Counted from the first letter of the stretch, positions 21,865 to 33,220 are shown. The stretch: 64,000 nucleotides of DNA from Neoarius graeffei (GCF_027579695.1 NC_083587.1:59755238-59819237), one strand, 5' to 3'. Program-made: numbers and translations. The notes: generated by a model not told the origin, from the letters alone.

Positions 21865-22170
21865 AAGCAAAAGTTCACATACTTTTGCCACTCACAGATA
21901 TGTAATATTGGATCATTTTCCTCAATAAATAAATGAACAAGTATAATATTTTTGTCTCATTTGTTTAACTGGGTTCTCTTTATCTACTTTTAGGACTTGT
22001 GTGAAAATCTGATGATGTTTTAGGTCATATTTATGCAGAAATATAGAACATTCTAAAGGGTCCACAAACTTTCAAGCACCACTGTATTCCATTCAGCTAG
22101 CATGATACTGAATGAAAGAGTCAAAGATAAGTAGCTGAATGGCATATATCTGATATACCACAAAAAGTCA

Positions 22171-22374
22171 TTATTATTATTATTATTATTATAATACACA
22201 CTCTCTTCATATCAGCATTCTTGAAGGCTAACACGAGCTTACCTGCGACTTGGTGCTGTTAACGCAGCAGTCCAGTTCCCTTCTAGCTGGTGTAGTGTTC
22301 GTGAAGGCCAATGTTAGCGCAGTCAATCCGATTATTATTCTTATTCTTATTCTTCTTCTTATTATTATTATTAT
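22171..22374. other. ATT-rich low-complexity spacer
   Basis: Contains (ATT)n runs at 22173-22192 and 22331-22375 and no recognised gene or element. Confidence 0.5.
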
Positions 22375-23819
22375 TACGTAAAATACCAAATAATAGCCGA
22401 GTTCCAATTAACCGCCGAGTTCCCTTTAACGGCCGGGTGTACGCGTGTGTTGTGACAAATAAAGGCCGGTTCCGAATACTCGCCGGGGTCTAAAAAAAAA
22501 AAAAAGCGTCCGAGCGTTCTATCTAGAATCTTGAGGCCCAGCACTTTTCTGGTTTTCTGGTGTTTAAACGATTTTGCATTGCATAGTTTTCTACCGAAAC
22601 AATATGAATGAATGAATGAATGAAATTATTTCTATAATACTGTTTACAACATTTTGTTACGTGATAATAAACATGCCATTTCAATGTTATAATCTTGGTC
22701 TACCGTAATATTTCTTGAGGAATGCAACTCCGTAACTTTTGACAGATGTCTTAGCCACCCCTTTGGGTATACCCAACGAAAGCCAGCGTGTGTGGTGACA
22801 TTGAGGACTGCGGGTTTCCAAGGTTGGACTGCTGCTTCTGTTAAACGACCTAAATTGCCGAATGCATGCGTCAAAGCACACACTGAGTTTTATTAAAGAC
22901 CTTATACCATTTCACTTGCCCTTACCCATTCGGATCTGGAAGACGCTTTACAAAAAAGGTGAGAGCGTTCTAACATGCATTTCAGTCTGCTCGCGGCCAA
23001 TCTAATCCAAGGGGCCTTTTCAACAAGTAATCTGTCGTGCAAGTTGGGCAGAAGCACGCGTCAGGCAGGCAACATGTAGGCCTACAAGTCAGTAACCTAT
23101 TCAACTAACTTTCATCCGAACTTTAAGTTTTCTACGGGGTCGAGCCACCGTACCAACTCACTCGGGGAATAGGCTCATATCGGCCAAATAGGGAGACGTC
23201 TTGGAGAGAAACGTGAGAATGCAAGATGACAGTATGTAGCCACTGCAGGTCACTTATTTTTCAGCATAAGAAAAAACCCTTTGGTTTGACACTTCGCACC
23301 CTAATTATGTTGCTTCAACGTCGCGCCCTCCATGCAATTTCAGATTGACAGACATCGCGAAGCGCAAAGGGTGGAGGCTGCATGGGTGAGGGTGATAGCA
23401 AGTGACCATAACTTTGCAGAGTAATTAAATCAGTGCTGCGCACAGACAATGGTGTGGTTTCTTGATTATTTTGTAAAGCATGCGCTTAACTAGTCATTAA
23501 CAGGAAAAGGTGTGTGATTTATCCTTTATCCACCCCGACTGTGCCATGCGAAGATGCATTCTGCGTCTTCAAAATTCCCCGAAGTCGGCACCGTGCTATC
23601 TGTAATCTAACTCTAAACAAACTGTAAGTTATACTGGTTAAAAGTAGGCCTATCTGAGAATGATTTTTTCCCCGTTTTGAGGTAGATTTTGGGGAAGGTA
23701 TTTGTGAAGAAGGAATTAATCGCCTGTTCCAAATAGCCGCCTAGTCTCTAATACGCGCCGGGTCTCTTACGTGATTGAGACAAATAATCGCCCGGGCTAT
23801 TATTTGGTATTTTACGGTA
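22375..23819. mobile_element. 1.4-kb inverted-repeat element (TACSGTAAAATACCAAATAAT)
   Basis: Ends TACGTAAAATACCAAATAAT and, inverted, TACCGTAAAATACCAAATAA match over ~24 bp, with TTAT on both sides (low-complexity context). Both subterminal regions repeat short GCCGAGTTCC / CGCCGGGTCTC motifs. No transposase was identified. A minus frame near 22690-22880 has no recognisable domain. Confidence 0.65.
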
Positions 23820-24676
23820 TTATTATTTTCCCTGTCTAATTTACTTAGTTACTTTTACAATTAACATCAACAGCTACACACAACGGAGCGAACGAGCAGT
23901 CAAAATTCTCTCAAAATCCTCTGGTTTTAATGAAACAAACTTCACAGTCATGTTTGTTTACAAACTGTCACGGTCACTCGCTAGTGTGGAAGTTTTACGT
24001 CTCCAGTGTGTCTCTTTTCCAGTTTTTCAATGTCTGTTGGTATGTTTTTCTCTTGTAAATATGCGTGAAGTTTTGGTAGCCTTTCGGGTGTTCAGCGCGG
24101 CTTTAGTTTCCAGTTTATTTATTTAGTGCTTAAATGTACCACTGGATTAGCTTCATCTTATCTCTTTCCTGGCTGACAAAGAAATGACTGTGCACATGTG
24201 CAGCAGAAAAGTTTTGTCATTGGATCTTTGCATGAGCTGCGATGTGCGACGTCGTGTTGTCTTGACAACATGCAATATTATCACAATATTTCACACTCAT
24301 TCTCCATTGAGAAGAGTGGTGTAATACAGTACATGGAGGATAAGCGATATGATAAAAATACTGCATGCCATCAATAAACCCACTAGAAGGGAATAGAACA
24401 CATTTTGATTCCATGGAAAAAGAGTCCTGTATGGACAGTAATTTCCAATATTTCACTCTGATGATGTCACTCCCAGTGTTTTCCTGCTGACTGGATGTCA
24501 ACTGGTTTAAAATGGTAAACCAGTTTAAAATTAAAATTCTTTTGATTAACTTGTGTATTTTTTATGGCTGTGTCAATATAAATCCATTACACAGAGGTGC
24601 GAAAATATGAAGTTTATCTTCTTGTGTTGAAAAACATTCCCCACTTGAAGATAAACTTTATATCTTCGCACAATCA
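23820..24676. other. No gene recognised; one short hairpin
   Basis: Unremarkable apart from a 60-base hairpin at 24600-24665 (GAAGATAAACTT motifs) related to the unit at 19620-19919. Confidence 0.4.
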
Positions 24677-24976
24677 TGTAATATCCATCCATTATCCATA
24701 ACTGTTTATCCTGTGCAGGGCTGACTATGGGCGAGAGGCGGGGTACACCCTGGACAACCATTCACACTTACGGTCAATTTAGAGTCACCAGTTAACCTAA
24801 CCTGAATGTCTTTGGACTGTGGGGGAAACCGGAGCACCCGGAGGAAACCCACGCGGACACGGGGAGAACATGCAAACTCCACACAGAAAGGCCCTCGCCG
24901 GCTGCTGGGCTCGAACCCAGATGGGCTCGAACCCAGACCTTCTTGCTGTGAGGCAACAGTGCGAACCACTACACCA

Positions 24977-24979
<3 letters not shown>
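24677..24979 (-). mobile_element. V-SINE with internal deletion
   Basis: The head at the 24979 end and the tail near 24677 are present, with part of the tail half deleted (GGACAACCATTCAC) and a 20-base local duplication (ATGGGCTCGAACCCAGA) at the B box. It abuts an (AT)n run. Confidence 0.83.

Positions 24980-25030
<51 letters not shown>
24978..25030. repeat. (AT)n microsatellite between two V-SINEs
   Basis: About 26 AT units joining the head of one V-SINE to the tail of the next. Confidence 0.95.
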
Positions 25031-25033
<3 letters not shown>

Positions 25034-25528
25034 ATCCATCATCTGTCGCCGCTTATCCTATGCAGGGTCGCAGGCAAGCTGGAGCCTATCCCAGCTGACT
25101 ATGGGCGAAAGGCGGGGTACACCCTAGACAAGTCGCCAGGTCATCACAGGGCTGACACATAGACACAGACAACCATTCACACTCACATTCACACCTACGC
25201 TCAATTTAGAGTCACCAGTTAACCTAACCTGCATGTCTTTGGACCATACCTGTCAACTCTCCCATTTTTCCCGGGAAATCCCTTATTTTGACTTATTTCC
25301 CGCTGTCTTCCCGTTTTTTTATTTTCCCGAAAATATCCCGTATTTTCACATTATATAAAAGTCCCGTATTTTCACAATATAAAAAAGTCGGTAGGTCCAG
25401 AATTCATGACGCGCCTCTGACAGGAGTTTACAGCAGGAAGTCGGGCCATGAATTCACGTCCCCGCCCTCTCAGGCATCAGTAATTACATAACTACGTCCG
25501 GAGGCGAGGCTGAGCAAGTGATTAGGTC

Positions 25529-25620
25529 CAGTGTTGCCAGATTGGGCGGTTTCAAGTGCATTTTGGCGGGTTTTGAACATATTTTGGGCTGGAAAACGTC
25601 AGCAGTATCTGGCAACACTG
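25529..25620. mobile_element. 92-bp hAT miniature element
   Basis: Ends CAGTGTTGCCAGAT / ATCTGGCAACACTG, with an exact 8-bp duplication ATTAGGTC (25521-25528, 25621-25628). Same family as 33628-33715, 47003-47094 and 51085-51171. Confidence 0.92.
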
Positions 25621-25638
25621 ATTAGGTCTGAGGTGAAG

Positions 25639-25785
25639 ATGGCGATGCTAATAGCTAAGAAAAACATTAGCCTCTCTTTCTTTGATGATTTCAACAAGTG
25701 CGTGGCTGGAATGTTCCCAGACTCTTCCCTCGCAAAGAAATTTTGCATGGGGAAAACGAAAGCCTCCCAAATAATCAAAGGTAAG
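25639..25785 (+). pseudogene. N-terminal exon fragment of a transposon protein
   Basis: From ATG 25639 the frame reads MAMLIAKKNISLSFFDDFNK, then MFPDSSLAKKFCMGKTKASQIIK, and ends at AAAG|GTAAGC, a good splice donor. The MFPDS..A.KF..GKTK pattern recalls the N-terminal region of fish hAT-related proteins. That assignment is from memory and moderately weak. No downstream exons remain. Confidence 0.5.
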
Positions 25786-25963
25786 CTACACATGTTTACA
25801 TTAAGTATGTCCTGGCTAAGACCTCATAAATAGCCTAGTGTAAACTAATTGGTGTATTAACTGTTTTATCCACTCATTGTCTATTTTATTTTCTATCTGA
25901 AACTTACCCATTTTAAATCACTCTTGGTTTAATATCTTATATTACTCTTTATCTCTTTATTAC

Positions 25964-26007
<44 letters not shown>

Positions 26008-26542
26008 GTGTTCCAAGGCCATGACTATGGTAAAACCATAATAAATTGCAATGGAATTGAATTTATTGACTGCTTATATAATGACCTTTCTTATTTTAAC
26101 ATAAGATACGTATTTTAGCCCTTAATTTGGGAAATAACTGGTACCACTTAAAGCAAATAAAAATAAATGTATAGTTTATTCACAAATGCACTCTATAAAC
26201 CATAAGCATATTGAGTTTGGGTCTTGGCTATCACCAACATGCACCAGAGTACAGGAAACCACAAATACTAGATAGAAAATTGCCCCCCATTCAACTACAC
26301 ACCCACTTTTGGTGAAGGGTATGACTTTCCGAAATTTTCCCTTATTCTGAGTTAAAAATCTGGGAAATATCCCTTTTTTTCAAACCTCAAAGTTGACAGG
26401 TATGCTTTGGACTGTGGGGGAAACCGGAGCACCCGGAGGAAACCCACGCGGACACGGGGAGAACATGCAAACTCCGCACAGAAAGGCCCTCGCCGGCCAC
26501 GGGGCTCGAACCCGGAACCTTCTTGCCACTGTTACACTACAT

Positions 26543-27129
26543 TTATATACTGAAACTATGAAAATCACAGTCTCAGATAGGAGGAAGGCTTTTAATAAAT
26601 AATTTTTAAAATGTAATTTAAATATATATATTTTAAATTATTTAAAAAATAATGTTAACACATTTTAACAAAACAAATATATCATTTTTTTACATATCAA
26701 AAGTTGGATCAAGCAAAAATAATTATAATATTTACAATAAAGCAGATTCACAGAATTTACTATCATTTATTTCTCTCTCTGTGTGTGAGAGAAAATACAG
26801 TTGTAGAAATCCAAACGCGAGCTGTATCCTAATTACCTTCTTATTGGTCAGATAGTGCACTAAGTAGTGCTTAGAAGCCATTTTTAACTGCCCTACGTAG
26901 TGCACATATAAATGGAGGAAGAATTAATTTGGAACTCTGCTTCTGTGCGAGTTATTTGTAAATCACAAATATTTGTATTCCTGAATAACGTGTTGATTTT
27001 GAAATAAAAATAATACTATTTATTTGTTTTCGGATCATAATAGTGTATTTAAAAACAAAAAACAAAACAAAATAAACAGATTTACCGATACCGGTGGTGA
27101 ATGGGTGCTTAGGAAGCCCCGCCCCTTGC
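26543..27129. other. AT-rich sequence upstream of the EXT1 promoter
   Basis: No gene. A short inverted repeat (TAGTGCACTAAGTAGTG / CTACGTAGTGCAC, 26850-26905) resembles ends of the family at 49145 and may be a small miniature element. Confidence 0.4.
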
Positions 27130-27971
27130 GGAAGTGACGTTGGAGACACGTCATCAGACGACGTGCAGGGATTGGTATGCTAGCTACATTGAAACAATCC
27201 GAACAACTCCGGCGCTTCTTCTTTTTCTTCTGCTTGTTTGATGTTGTCGGACCGAACCGCCGCTTTACGGCGCTTTTATTTCCGTTTTGGCGTCTGCGGC
27301 GTTTTTACCGGGACGCTTCCGGAGGGCGCGAGCGCGAGAACTTGTCGCGTGAGTAAGTTTATCTCACGTTACTTCAAAGTCGGCTCGCGCTCCACTGCTG
27401 GACTGGTTTCCCTTTAAACACCGAAATGCAGGAACCGGTTCGGATTAAACCCGGTCCGGTCCTGGTTCTAGACTCGGTGTGTCTCAGATGAGCATGTATA
27501 ACGAGGCTTAAATAGCTGGACATTGAGTAACATGGTTCTGTGGACCTGCTGGAGAAATGTTTCTCCTTTCTAAGTAAAAGATTCTTTCTCTGGTCTGGTC
27601 TGGTTCGGTTCGGTTCTTCTCCATGGACTTTTTTTTTTCTTCCTCATTTGTTTGTTTTTCCATGAGAAGATCTTTTCCTTCTTCTCTACTCTTTGCTTCT
27701 AGACTCTAAACTCTAAAAGATGCATGGTTCTGTGCTTCATAAGCATCCACACCAACACTGATTCCCATTAGTTCCTGCTGAAGAGGGGAGGTGAGTGCAT
27801 GGGAAGTCAAAGTCGCCCACATGCTCTGGCTTTGGGAACCGGATCAGAAAAGCATTGAACCCTTGCAGGCTGGTGGAAGATGGCTGTGTTTCCCAGTAGG
27901 AGCAGGTGAGAGCACAACTTCAGGGCGCGTTGGATCTATCGGTAAAGATCTCGACCCGGACCGAAGGACAC
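27130..27971 (+). promoter_or_regulatory. Probable EXT1 core promoter and 5' leader
   Basis: A CpG-rich stretch (27130-27380, with GGCGCTT, GGCGTCTGCGGCG, GGGCGCGAGCGCGAG) follows AT-rich DNA, and no repeat family was recognised up to the EXT1 ATG. I see no clear TATA box at the expected place, as is usual for a CpG-type promoter. The transcription start cannot be placed. The initiator context GGACACATGCAGG has C at -3, so it is not an optimal Kozak sequence. Confidence 0.55.
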
Positions 27972-28891
27972 ATGCAGGCCAAAAAGCGGTATTTCATCTT
28001 ATTCTCCACCAGCACCTGCTTCGTCCTGCTGCTCTACCTCGGTGGGGTGCAGATCGCCGAAAGGAGCCCAGGTGGCAGCAAACGGCGTGGCCCGGAACCT
28101 CGCTGGCCCAGATTCGTCGAGCGTCTCGAACCTTTCCGGACGTCGGGTCAGGAGGAAAATGTTCCGGCGTCGCCGAGGGACAAAAGAGATGCCGTTTCCG
28201 GCGTATCCAAGGGTCGGATGTGCCGCATGGACTCGTGTTTTGACTTCTCTTTGTGCAAGAAGAACAGCTTCAAAGTTTACGTTTACCCTCAGGAGAAGGG
28301 CGAGAAGATCTCCGAGAGCTACCAGAACATTTTGGCTTCGATCGAGGGCTCGAGGTTTTACACGTCCGACCCGGGACAGGCTTGCTTGTTTGTCCTGAAC
28401 TTGGACACCCTGGACAGGGACCAGTTGTCCCCGCAGTATGTCCACAATTTGAAAGCGAAGCTCCAAAACTTGGCTTTATGGAACGACGGCAGGAATCACC
28501 TGATCTTCAATTTGTACTCTGGGACGTGGCCGAATTACACGGAGGACTTGGGTTTCGACATCGGCCAGGCCATGTTGGCCAAGGCCAGCATCAGTACGGA
28601 GAACTTCAGGCCCAACTTTGACATTTCCATTCCTCTGTTCTCAAAAGATCACCCAAGGACAGGAGGGGAGAGGGGGTACTTGAAATACAACTCCATCCCA
28701 CCGTTTCGGAAGTACATGCTGGTATTTAAGGGGAAGCGCTATCTGACCGGGATCGGTTCGGATACCCGGAACGCTCTGTATCATGTCCATAATTCGGAGG
28801 ACGTGGTCCTGCTCACCACCTGCAAGCACGGCAAAGACTGGCAGAAGCACAAGGACGCCAGGTGCGACCGGGACAACGCCGAATATGACAA
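27972..28891 (+). CDS. ext1: Exostosin-1 (EXT1), first coding exon
   Basis: EXT1 is a type II membrane glycosyltransferase that, with EXT2, polymerises heparan sulfate in the Golgi/ER. The exon encodes 306 residues plus two bases of codon 307. Seen: a short basic N-terminus (MQAKKRY), one membrane segment (about residues 7-27), a variable stem (28-80), then the start of the exostosin domain from the cysteine-rich [14 protein letters not shown] (84-97) through [17 protein letters not shown] (183-199) to [14 protein letters not shown] (282-295). NYT at 188 is a possible glycosylation site. The exon ends GACAA|GTAAGT, splitting the Lys codon 2+1, the phase I recall for human exon 1. The stem is about 14 residues shorter than in human EXT1. 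With that offset, R266 falls at human R280, a residue I recall as mutated in hereditary exostoses. ATG 27972 is the only ATG start: an in-frame TAG lies at 27897 and no other in-frame ATG intervenes. Paralogue (ext1a/b/c) unresolved. Confidence 0.96.
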
Positions 28892-28897
28892 GTAAGT
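28892..28897 (+). promoter_or_regulatory. EXT1 intron 1 splice donor
   Basis: GTAAGT directly follows the last two bases of the split Lys codon, a perfect consensus 5' splice site. Reading on without splicing meets TAA at 28893-28895, so splicing is required for a functional protein. Confidence 0.9.
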
Positions 28898-29676
28898 GGA
28901 CTTTGCTTTGTTTGATCTCTATATTTAGGACAAGTCCTTATTTTCCGAAATGCAGCATCAGCTGTTTGCTGCCGCGTCTGGTAGCACGCAAACGCTAAGT
29001 TGGGATCGTTTTGGTGACGTCAGCCAGCTGCTTTGATCGATAGAAAGCAACTGAAAGTAAATCTGTAAGATCTGGGAACACAATCTGGCAGCAACGTGAA
29101 TTGTTCTGCCTTTTATTCACGGTCCTGGTCCTCATTATGCAAAGTTGATTTAAGTCCAAATTTAAATGTCAGCTCTTTCACAATGTCGCACGGGCTTTCG
29201 TATAGAATTTGCCAGGATCGTCTGCCAACTCATAACCTCCACATGCCTCAGCTCGTCAGTCCAGTTTCAAAAACACGTCTGGTGATCAGGCTGGTTCTTA
29301 CTGATGTGAAAAGTTCATCCTTTTCATGGCGACACAATACACACAGTCAGTCAGTCAGTCGCTCCCTCCCACGTTCATTTAACTTGCCAGATGTTGCTTT
29401 CAGATCAAAATCTCAGACTTGTGTCATTTGTAATGTAACCAGACTTTTTATATTGAGGGCTTCATATGACTGCAGCACCACAAGACTGAAAGATTTCTGT
29501 CGCTTCTCTGTAACCCTGAGAACCAGGCTGTGGACTGAAATGAACCCAAGAAACATCTGGGTTTAAATAACTGACACATCTGGACTCATTTTTGTGCTTT
29601 CGGTTTTGTAACTTGACTCAAGTTTTACGTCTGAATTACTTCCCGAATATGACCGGTATCCAAACTGAGCATTATT
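28898..29676 (+). other. 5' part of EXT1 intron 1, no repeat recognised
   Basis: About 780 bases after the splice donor contain no domain-bearing reading frame and none of the repeat families seen elsewhere in the window. This may be unique intronic sequence where regulatory elements could lie. A short (CAGT)n run is at 29346-29360. Confidence 0.5.
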
Positions 29677-30078
29677 TTAGGGTGTTTTCACACTCGGTCC
29701 CTTTCAGCCATCTAACCGAACTCGGATCGATGACTCAGTATTTTTTGCGCATATGTGAACACTCCAACCGTACCCAGACCCCTTTAAAGCGAACCGAACT
29801 GAGACCACCTCAGGAGGTGGTCTCAGTACGGTTCGCTAAAAATCAACGGTACGGTTCGCCTAATCTGCGCATTTTGAACAAAAAGCACACCGGGTTCACT
29901 TCGCCTTTTTCACTGTAGTTTAACCTTCTTCGTTTGCCGTAGTTGGTCACGTGACTGTAGCAGGGAAACTCAACTTCCTTTTGGAACTTACCACAGCTGC
30001 TGGAATAAATTTTATTTTCCTTAATCCGTACTATTTTGATCAAAGAATACAGCAGGGCAAGCATGGCACCAGACATTT

Positions 30079-30778
30079 TGGCCCACTTTACACGGGGACG
30101 GTCTGAAACAAAAACGCAAAAGTCCGTTTTCGTTCTCACTTTTGTCCGCGTCTACACGACCGTTTTCAAGGAGGAAACCTGCGTCTATACGGTGAGGCAT
30201 AAATGTGTGGAATTCAATTGGATGTGCATGCCAGGCGGCTAGGTGGTGCTGTGAAAGACCTCCGCTATGTCTGCACGCATGCGCAACGTCTTCCGTCTTG
30301 TCTGATCTGCGCATCTGCGCCGCGAAAACTTTGACTACTCTGGCTATGGTAAGTAAGAAAGTAAGTAAAAAAGTAAGAGCATACTATACCCGCCTCTGTT
30401 CATTAACGGTATATGTGCAGATTCGGTATAGATGTTGAAAGGACTCCTGGACGTTTATTAAAGCTGCCAGAGCAGCTTGAAGGTCCGTTGGATCGATGTA
30501 ATCAGACATGCTCTTACTTTTTTACTTACTTTCTTACTTCCCGGGCTGGCATGTACAGTATATGACACATGTATGGCGTAAACACGTACCCGACGTGAGC
30601 AGAGTTTCGCATATTGGGTAGTTTAGACGGATATGTTTTTAACTTATCCACTCTGGAAGGCGTTTTCAATTTTTTCCGTTTTTCAGCCTCGGAAACGCCG
30701 TCCCCGTGTAGACGAAAGGCACTTCCGATAAAATATTTAGTCGTTTTTACCCGACAGCGTCCTCGTGTAAACGGGCCC
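30079..30778. mobile_element. Inverted-repeat element nested in 29680-31035
   Basis: Ends TGGCCCACTTTACACGGGGA and, inverted, GGGCCCGTTTACACGAGGAC match with few differences. TTT-like flanks suggest a 3-bp duplication. The interior contains a 32-bp perfect inverted repeat (30351-30539). Confidence 0.62.
30351..30539. repeat. Perfect 32-bp inverted repeat, 189-bp hairpin unit
   Basis: The left arm (30351-30382, AAGTAAGAAAGTAAGTAAAA..) is the exact reverse complement of the right arm (30508-30539). Both arms are built of AAGTAAG repeats. It may be a very young miniature element. Confidence 0.85.
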
Positions 30779-31344
30779 TTTGATTCAAGAGAAAATTACC
30801 CAGAATTCCGTGCACTGGGGGTCTGAGGGCTCTAAAGGACCTGGTGTGAGCAGAAAGAGGACTGAGGCCCCATCAAAGCTTAACTGGACCAGAAAGAGAA
30901 CCCAGTCCTCTTTGTAATAAATTCACAGTGTGAACACAAAAAGAACTGAGTTCTTTTTCTGTTGGTCCACTTTTTGGTCCACTTAAAGAGGACTGAGTCT
31001 GGTTCCTTTAAAGGGGACCAGGTGTGAAAACACCCTTATTTAATTCTTGGTTTTATCCTGAATTTGTTTGTGATGTTCAGCCTGAGGATTTGTGTATATT
31101 CCTTTTGAATGGTCACATGACCAGATTATTCATAGCGCAACCCGAGAGGAGATGTCGTCATTCAATTCCATTCGTTTTTTTTTAATCAGTCATTTGTCAC
31201 AAAGCAGCTCGAGAGAAATCAGGATGGAGATTTAGATCCGTTGGGAACAAGCCAAAGGCAAAAATGGCGAGGAATTAAAAAAAAAAAAAACCCTCCCTGA
31301 GAAGTCATGAGCGGAATGATCCATGACCATCCGGGTGACGCCGA

Positions 31345-31920
31345 ATAGTGAGCCACTTCATTAGGAACACCCATCCATCCATCCACCTGCTGCTGTTTGG
31401 TGCAGTTCTCCTAATCAGCTGATCGATCGCTCGCTTGACTGCAGCACGATGCATCAGAATCACGCAGATACAAATCAAGAGCTTCAGTTAATGTTCAAAC
31501 GTCAGAACCAGAAAAATTGTGATCTCACAGTGAAGTGTGGCTTTCTTTCACTGTAGCGTGGGTGTCGGTTTGAGCCGGATGAGTATTTTTGGTTTGAGTA
31601 TTTCAGAAACTGCTGATCTCCTCTTGGGGTTCTCACACGCAGCAGTCTTGAGAGTTTACACAGATTGAATGGTGCGAAAAACAAGCATCGAGTGAGCGAG
31701 CGGCGGTTCTTAACGCCTTGCTGATAAGAGATGGAGGTCAGAGGAACATGCAAATTGGGTCGAGCTTTTTCTTTTTTTTTTTTTTTTTTTTAGCCAGGAA
31801 GGAACTTGTAATAGCTCTGTATAATCACTCTTTACAACCATGGTGAGCAGAAAAGCATCTCGGCATGCAACAGAAGAACACATTGGGTTCCACTCCTGCA
31901 GCCAAGGGTTTTAGAATCAA
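31345..31920 (+). pseudogene. Relic of a second Tc1-like transposon family
   Basis: Degenerate match to a fish DDE transposon I recognise from CACTTCATTAGGAACACC, TTTGAGTATTTCAGAAACTG, GAATGGTGCGAAAAACAAGC and GGTGAGCAGAAAAGCATCTC. Many substitutions and gaps; no open frame. A short 5' piece of the same family is at 45428-45530. Confidence 0.65.
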
Positions 31921-32047
31921 GAACAAGTTCCTATTAAAGTAGCCGGTGAGTGTAGAATGGGATGAGTATTAGGGGTGTGCAAAAATATCGATACGGCGAT
32001 ATATCGCGATACTTTGTCTTCCGATTCAATATCGATACTCAAAATTT

Positions 32048-32420
32048 CTCATCTCATTATCTGTAGCCGCTTTATCCTGTTCTACAGGGTCGCAGGCAAG
32101 CTGGAGCCTATCCCAGCTGACTACGGGCGAAAGGCGGGGTACACCCTGGACAAGTCGCCAGGTCATCACAGGGCTGACACATAGACACAGACAACCATTC
32201 ACACTCACATTCACACCTACGGTCAATTTAGAGTCACCAGTTAACCTAACCTGCATGTCTTTGGACTGTGGGGGAAACCGGAGCACCCGGAGGAAACCCA
32301 CGCGGACACGGGGAGAACATGCAAACTCCGCACAGAAAGGCCCTCGCCGGCCACGGGGCTCGAACCCAGGACCTTCTTGCTGTGAGGTGACAGCGCTAAC
32401 CACTACACCACCGTGCCGCC
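32048..32420 (-). mobile_element. V-SINE with exact 12-bp duplication
   Basis: Full-length, little-diverged V-SINE flanked by TACTCAAAATTT (32036-32047 and 32421-32432) inside the hAT element. It is one of the best-preserved copies in the window and a good reference for the family: tRNA-like head at 32420, core in the middle, tail GAGATGAG near 32048. Confidence 0.95.
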
Positions 32421-33127
32421 TACTCAAAATTTGAATATCGATATTTTTTCAAATAATAAAATCATGTTTCAGACGGGTTGTAAATCCAGTACGACTTCCG
32501 CACCTCCGCTCCGCGAGGTGTCGCTGTGCCGCTACCTCACTGCAAGGCACTCTTCGTCTTCTCTTTTTTCCCTGGCGGTTGCAGTGAGGAAAAAAAAACA
32601 GGCAAGCATGGCTGTTAACATAAACCTAGAGACACCGCCGAACTTTAAGGCAGATGTTTGGAGGCACTTTGGATTCCAAAGGAAAGGAGGAAAAAAAAAC
32701 AGTCACTACGTTTACATGCACATAGAGAGAATCGAATTTCTGCCGTTGCTCGACTGAAATCGAAGTTCAAAATGCCATGTATACACCTTAATTCGGCTGA
32801 AATTGAACCGAACTTGATTTCTCGGAATCGAGCTACACGACCTAGTTTATGCGATTTCTGCCGAGCTACTTTGTGCATGTATACCCTATCGAGCTAGTTG
32901 TCGAGCTACTTCCGGAAGTGACGAGTGACGAGACCACAAGCGGGAAACACAACAGCCTCGGTCGGCATGACAACGAATCATGACAACAGCATGAATCTTT
33001 TCTTTTTGTGGCATTGTTTGCACTGTTAAAAATTTAGCTCACTTACTGTATCACCAAATACATCTGTACAGCTGTTGCATAGCTGTGAATTGTGTACATA
33101 AACAAGTCACTGTATTTGTGTGCGTGT

Positions 33128-33220
33128 ATATATGTGTGTGTGTATATATATATATATATGTGTGTGTGTTTTATATATAAAAAATATATAATACACACAT
33201 ATATAAATAAAATATATAAT

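Larger units (their letters stand above)
19956..22084 (+). mobile_element. Tc1 transposon, copy 2, carrying a 525-bp insertion
   Basis: Same family as 13849-15458, with both terminal repeats and TA on each side (19954-19955, 22085-22086). The transposase gene is split by an element at 20633-21157. Confidence 0.94.
19920..22170. mobile_element. TATTGGCTGG hairpin element, split by Tc1 copy 2
   Basis: The left half (TATTGGCTGGCTTTTTTCGT, GGTATATCAGATA) and the right half (CATTCAGCTAG..TATCTGATATACCAC) form an inverted repeat. An uninterrupted relative is at 37409-37532. The Tc1 at 19956-22084 sits in it at a TA. Confidence 0.7.
25245..26404 (+). mobile_element. hAT-type element with exact 8-bp duplication
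   Basis: Inverted ends CATACCTGTCAACT / AGTTGACAGGTATG are flanked by identical CTTTGGAC (25237-25244, 26405-26412) inside a V-SINE. It carries a piece of coding sequence (25639-25785) and a nested 92-bp element (25529-25620). A (TATC)n run lies at 25966-26007. It is too short to be autonomous. Confidence 0.88.
25031..26542 (-). mobile_element. V-SINE split by a 1.16-kb hAT element
   Basis: The tail and core (25031-25244) and the head (26405-26542) are parts of one minus-strand V-SINE. They join perfectly at CTTTGGACTGTGGGGG once the hAT insertion is removed. The extreme head is lost. Confidence 0.9.
29680..31035. mobile_element. PIF/Harbinger-like element in EXT1 intron 1
   Basis: Inverted ends GGGTGTTTTCACAC / GTGTGAAAACACCC, with exact TTA duplication (29677-29679, 31036-31038), the Harbinger target. 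Repeats of GGTCCACTTTAAAG type occupy the subterminal parts. It contains another inverted-repeat element (30079-30778). No transposase frame. Confidence 0.82.

Noticed and set aside
27906-27971. In-frame 22-codon extension upstream of the EXT1 ATG
   Set aside because: It begins with GTG, not ATG, follows an in-frame TAG at 27897, and the family N-terminus is MQAKKRY at 27972.
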